DNA of 64,000 nt, taken from assembly GCF_000494755.1 (NCBI RefSeq), contig NC_022657.1, forward strand, positions 4,564,001 through 4,628,000. Reading direction: 5' to 3'. The stretch comes from Amorphoplanes friuliensis DSM 7358 (GTDB taxonomy: Bacteria; Actinomycetota; Actinomycetes; Mycobacteriales; Micromonosporaceae). The notes under the pieces were generated by a model. The model made no database searches and was not told where the DNA came from. It saw only the letters and a list, made by a program, of their open reading frames with translations. This document shows, piece after piece, positions 61,538-64,000 of this stretch. A program made the position numbers and the translations under genes. The first letter of the stretch is position 1; each line of letters begins with the position of its first letter.

Positions 61538-63309
61538 GCTGCCGCCATCGGGTTGTCGAAAAAGGTCCAGACATCGTCGAGCGGATCCTCGGCGAGCCTC
61601 ATCGCGGTCGTGGCCTTCACCGGCAGCGGCTCCTTCAAGAGGTGCACCGCGTCGGGCGTTCCGGTGCTGTCCAGCGCGGCGGCAACACTGTCCCAGAGCC
61701 GGCCGGCGTCTGCGCCCTGCCGGGTCATCGCCGCGATCAGCTCCGCACAGACGGTGCCGAGCACGGCCGCGGCCAGCTTGGTCCGCAGCACAGCCGGGTC
61801 GTCACTGGGCAGATCACCCTCAACGGGCGGCGCCTCGACACCGTGCCGAAGCAGCCTTCTGGTGCTGACACGGACACCACCGAGGTCCCGGTAGACGATC
61901 CGCACCGGCCGGCCGCCGTCGAGCACCACCAGGGTGTTCTGCCCGTGCGCCTCCAGCGCGACCCCCCGGTCCAGCACGGTCACCAGCGGCGGCACCAGCA
62001 CGCGGACCAGGCTCTCCCACCACCGGTACGGGTCAGCGCCGCCGTTGTTCAGCAAGGCCGCAACGGCCGGCACGATCGTCTCCGTGGGACCGACCCGTGG
62101 TGCCTGTCGGCGCAGGTAGGCAAGATGACGTTGCGGCCGGCCGTCGACCAGCACGGCGCCGGCGTCGGTCTCCCGCAGCACGGTCAAATGCAGGTCCGCG
62201 GTCAGCTTCTCCAGCAACACGGACAGCCGCGGTCCGTTGTGGACAGCCGCCGGCGACACGGTACGCACAGCCGAGGTCATCTGCACGTCCACCGCGGTCT
62301 TGACGTGGCCCCCGCCGTCCGTCGGTGCGACGGTGCGCAGGGACATCAGCGGGCGTACCGGCCCGGTCTCCCCGGCGTCGACCAGCCACGGGTGACGGGC
62401 CCGCAGGCGCTCGGCCTGCCAGGGGTGGGCGTAGAGGACGGGCGCGGCGTCGCCGTACCAGCGGTCAGCCGGAACCCGCAGCTTCCGCAACCGGATGACC
62501 GGTCGATGCTCCGGCCCGTAGGCAAGCACGTCAGCGACCGTCATGCCGCCCCGGGTACGGCAGCAGGGGTGCAGCGGGTGGCCGTCGAGCACAAGCTGCT
62601 CCACCCGCCCGAGCCCGTCGGGATCCCCGGCCGCTCGGTTCAGAACCGACCGCGCCGACTCCCGGTGCGGATCGGCGTGGGCCAGGGCCAGATTGGCGAC
62701 GCTGTTGTCGACCTCGGCCGCGAACCGTTCCCCGTGCGGCCCGAGCCCGATCGCCCTTACGAGCGCGGCGGGGTCATCAAAGGTCCCGATTCCACCGCCC
62801 TGAGGGACGAGGCCGGGCTCAGTGAAGGTCCCGCCACCGCTGGGCTGAGGGACGAGGCCGGGCTCAACGAAGGTCCTGTCGCCGCTGGGCTGAGAGAGGA
62901 GGTCGGGCTCAGTGAAGGTCCCGCCACCGCTGGCCTGAGAGAGGTGGGCGGTGAGGGCGGGTTCAGTGAAGGTCCCGCCACCGCCGGGCCGAGAGACGTG
63001 GGCAGCGAGGCCGGGCTCGGTGGGGGAGAAGGGCTGGACCGCGGGCGCAGTCAGCGTGCGGCCGTCTCCCAAGGTGACGTGCAGCATGCCCGCACGGCGT
63101 TCGCGGTGAGTGACGCCGGGGAGAACCTCACGGTCGAAGGCACCAAGGAGCCGGCCGAGGACAGCGGCCTTTGCGGCCGGGAGCGCAGCGTCGTATGGCT
63201 GTACCAGCTCCGGACGAAGAGTTCGCAGCTCGAGCCGCGTCTGAGCCGGCCCGGCGGTGTGCGCGGTCGGTGGCACGGAATCGGTCGGCGGTGTCGGCAC
63301 GCGGCCCAT
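61534..63309 (-). CDS. IucA/IucC-type NIS synthetase with internal repeat insertion (first in operon)
   Basis: 591 residues if ATG 63309 is used (GRVPTPPTDSVPPTAHT); earlier ATGs at 63324 and 63351 would add 5 or 14 residues without a clear ribosome site. Core motifs: GHPLHPCCRTRGGM, KTAVDVQMTSAVRTVSPAAV followed by HNG, GVALEAHGQNTLVVL, and YRDLGGVRVSTRRL. Residues 100-175 are a tandem GGGTFTEPGLVPQPS-type repeat inserted just before the usual GTFDDPAALVRAIGL segment. The frame is kept. Paired with the next synthetase. Confidence 0.88.
   Translation of the reverse strand: MGRVPTPPTDSVPPTAHTAGPAQTRLELRTLRPELVQPYDAALPAAKAAVLGRLLGAFDREVLPGVTHRERRAGMLHVTLGDGRTLTAPAVQPFSPTEPGLAAHVSRPGGGGTFTEPALTAHLSQASGGGTFTEPDLLSQPSGDRTFVEPGLVPQPSGGGTFTEPGLVPQGGGIGTFDDPAALVRAIGLGPHGERFAAEVDNSVANLALAHADPHRESARSVLNRAAGDPDGLGRVEQLVLDGHPLHPCCRTRGGMTVADVLAYGPEHRPVIRLRKLRVPADRWYGDAAPVLYAHPWQAERLRARHPWLVDAGETGPVRPLMSLRTVAPTDGGGHVKTAVDVQMTSAVRTVSPAAVHNGPRLSVLLEKLTADLHLTVLRETDAGAVLVDGRPQRHLAYLRRQAPRVGPTETIVPAVAALLNNGGADPYRWWESLVRVLVPPLVTVLDRGVALEAHGQNTLVVLDGGRPVRIVYRDLGGVRVSTRRLLRHGVEAPPVEGDLPSDDPAVLRTKLAAAVLGTVCAELIAAMTRQGADAGRLWDSVAAALDSTGTPDAVHLLKEPLPVKATTAMRLAEDPLDDVWTFFDNPMAAA
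62779..63012 (-). repeat. 45-bp coding minisatellite within the first NIS synthetase
   Basis: Units begin at 62779, 62824, 62869, 62914 and 62968: three steps of exactly 45 bases and one of 54. All steps are multiples of three, so each adds 15 or 18 residues (GGGTFTEP and a short variable tail). Units are 75-90% identical by eye. Confidence 0.85.
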
Positions 63310-63373
63310 TCTCCGGCAGGCCATCCACCGAAGTAACCACGCCCCACCCATCAACATCCTAGGATGCCTTACA

Positions 63374-63403
63374 GGTTGTGCGGCCCACCACGGCCGCACA
63401 ACC
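63374..63403. promoter_or_regulatory. 12-bp perfect hairpin upstream of the siderophore operon
   Basis: GGTTGTGCGGCC (63374-63385), a CACCAC loop, GGCCGCACAACC (63392-63403), about 65-95 bases before the operon start on the minus strand. It could be a leader structure of that operon or a terminator of transcription from further right. CATCCTAGGATG, a 12-base palindrome, is 8 bases closer to the operon (63355-63366). No recognisable IdeR/Fur box is seen. Confidence 0.5.
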
Positions 63404-64000
63404 CCCAGAACCAAAAGCCAAAACAAAAAGGAATCAACGACAGCCGCTAATTTGATTTGAGCTCAGCCATCCGGTTTCAGGGCCGGGACCTGCGGCTTCA
63501 CACTTCACAGAAGGCCGGCGCCCCACGCTGGGCGGGCGTCGATATCGCGCGGGGGGAGTCTCTACGTCCGGCACCGTCGGCGGCGCTGCGCCGCGACTTG
63601 CGGGGAGATCAACGTGGTGTGGAACACGGTTCCGGGCCGCGTCGATGCCGGTCGCGCGGTGCCGCCTCGGCCGCCTGCTGACGCCCGGGGGAGCTACCTC
63701 GACTCAACCCAGCAGCCTTGGTGATGCGGGCTCCGCAGTGTCGCTGAGGTTGCTTCCTGTGCATCCCCGGCCGGGGAACCCACTCCCGGAACCACAGACG
63801 GCGAGGTTCGCTCACCCGGACCCCGGTGGTGCTGCGGACGCTCCCACAGGCACCAGGCCGGTCCGAATCGGACTGGAAGCGTTGCCCCCGACGACAGGTC
63901 GCTGCCCCTGAATGAAGGCGAGTTCACCGCAGTCGGGCCCACACAGGCTTGTGAAGGCCCAACTGCACCGATGTTGTGGTGATCTGATCCCGCGCAGGCC
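63404..64000. other. No supported gene
   Basis: Only short frames of 60-90 codons occur, in competing orientations and without ribosome sites or recognisable residues. The first 60 bases are A-rich (CCAAAAGCCAAAACAAAAAGG and on), which could contain the promoter of the siderophore operon on the minus strand. The end holds two decayed copies of the palindrome family. Confidence 0.6.
63918..63979. repeat. Two decayed copies of the 45.8-46.7 kb palindrome family
   Basis: 63918-63938 (GCGAGTTC, ACC, GCAGTCGGGC) and 63957-63979 (GCCCAACTGC, ACC, GATGTTGTGG) fit the same arm-centre-arm plan, 39 bases apart, with most arm positions retained. They show that the family is dispersed, not confined to one locus. 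Confidence 0.55.

Noticed and set aside
63457..63942. Short open frames near the right edge
   Set aside because: Competing frames of 60-90 codons on both strands, no ribosome sites, no family resemblance.

Overview
The window is a very GC-rich, densely coded chromosomal segment with many GTG starts, GTGA/ATGA start-stop overlaps and several promoters placed almost directly on start codons. Gene content (GlgC with a GlgM-type glycogen synthase, garA/ftsR block, DUF4331 cluster, DUF5999, DrrC-like UvrA paralogue, NIS siderophore genes) points to a high-GC actinobacterium, most likely Micromonosporaceae (Actinoplanes-like); that placement is inference from gene content and repeats, not from a marker gene. 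No rRNA, tRNA, CRISPR array or recognisable transposase was seen.

Layout. 0-7.6 kb: tail of a Clp-N-domain protein, an MFS exporter, two tandem paralogous HTH-like proteins, a secreted GH19 chitinase, then a Tat-signal miniprotein/DUF4331/113-aa operon and an AraC regulator. 7.57-9.80 kb: a small accessory segment (two unknown small genes and a DUF6461 protein) framed by 109-bp inverted repeats. 9.8-21 kb: glgC and glgM divergently paired, an FAD oxidoreductase, a GHL10 glycoside hydrolase, an ABC-F ATPase, a PhzF-type isomerase and a MoxR/VWA pair. 21.1-28.4 kb: a block with the order pgsA-like, DUF881, small basic protein, DUF881, gcvH, FHA (garA), MerR (ftsR), bifunctional nuclease, MerR, which I recognise as the M. 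tuberculosis Rv1822-Rv1830 order; it is followed by a DrrC/UvrA-like gene. 30.7-45.7 kb: methyltransferases, a SpoIIE phosphatase, LysR/EamA, an XRE-cupin regulator sitting on its own operator, asparagine synthase with a DUF3152 lipoprotein, a two-component system, a large DEAD/DEAH helicase and an AbiEii-type nucleotidyltransferase.

45.8-47.05 kb is the most unusual stretch: about 1.25 kb of nested repeats without a convincing gene. It contains a family of 23-bp palindromes, five of them phased at exactly 42 bp, a 138-bp super-repeat carrying the same palindromes, and a separate 35-bp tandem array whose units are themselves hairpins. It is bordered by nucleotidyltransferase-fold genes (AbiEii-like on the left, two adjacent COG3541-like on the right). 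Two decayed members of the palindrome family recur at the right edge of the window.

49-58 kb: aldo/keto reductase, a glycine riboswitch upstream of gcvP, DUF5999, pabB, an ECF sigma factor with an adjacent membrane protein, peptide deformylase and a methyltransferase. 58.3-63.4 kb: a four-gene minus-strand operon with two IucA/IucC-type NIS synthetases, a PLP decarboxylase and a Nudix hydrolase, which should make a carboxylate/hydroxamate-type siderophore; the first synthetase carries an in-frame 45-bp minisatellite. The last 600 bp hold no gene that I can support.
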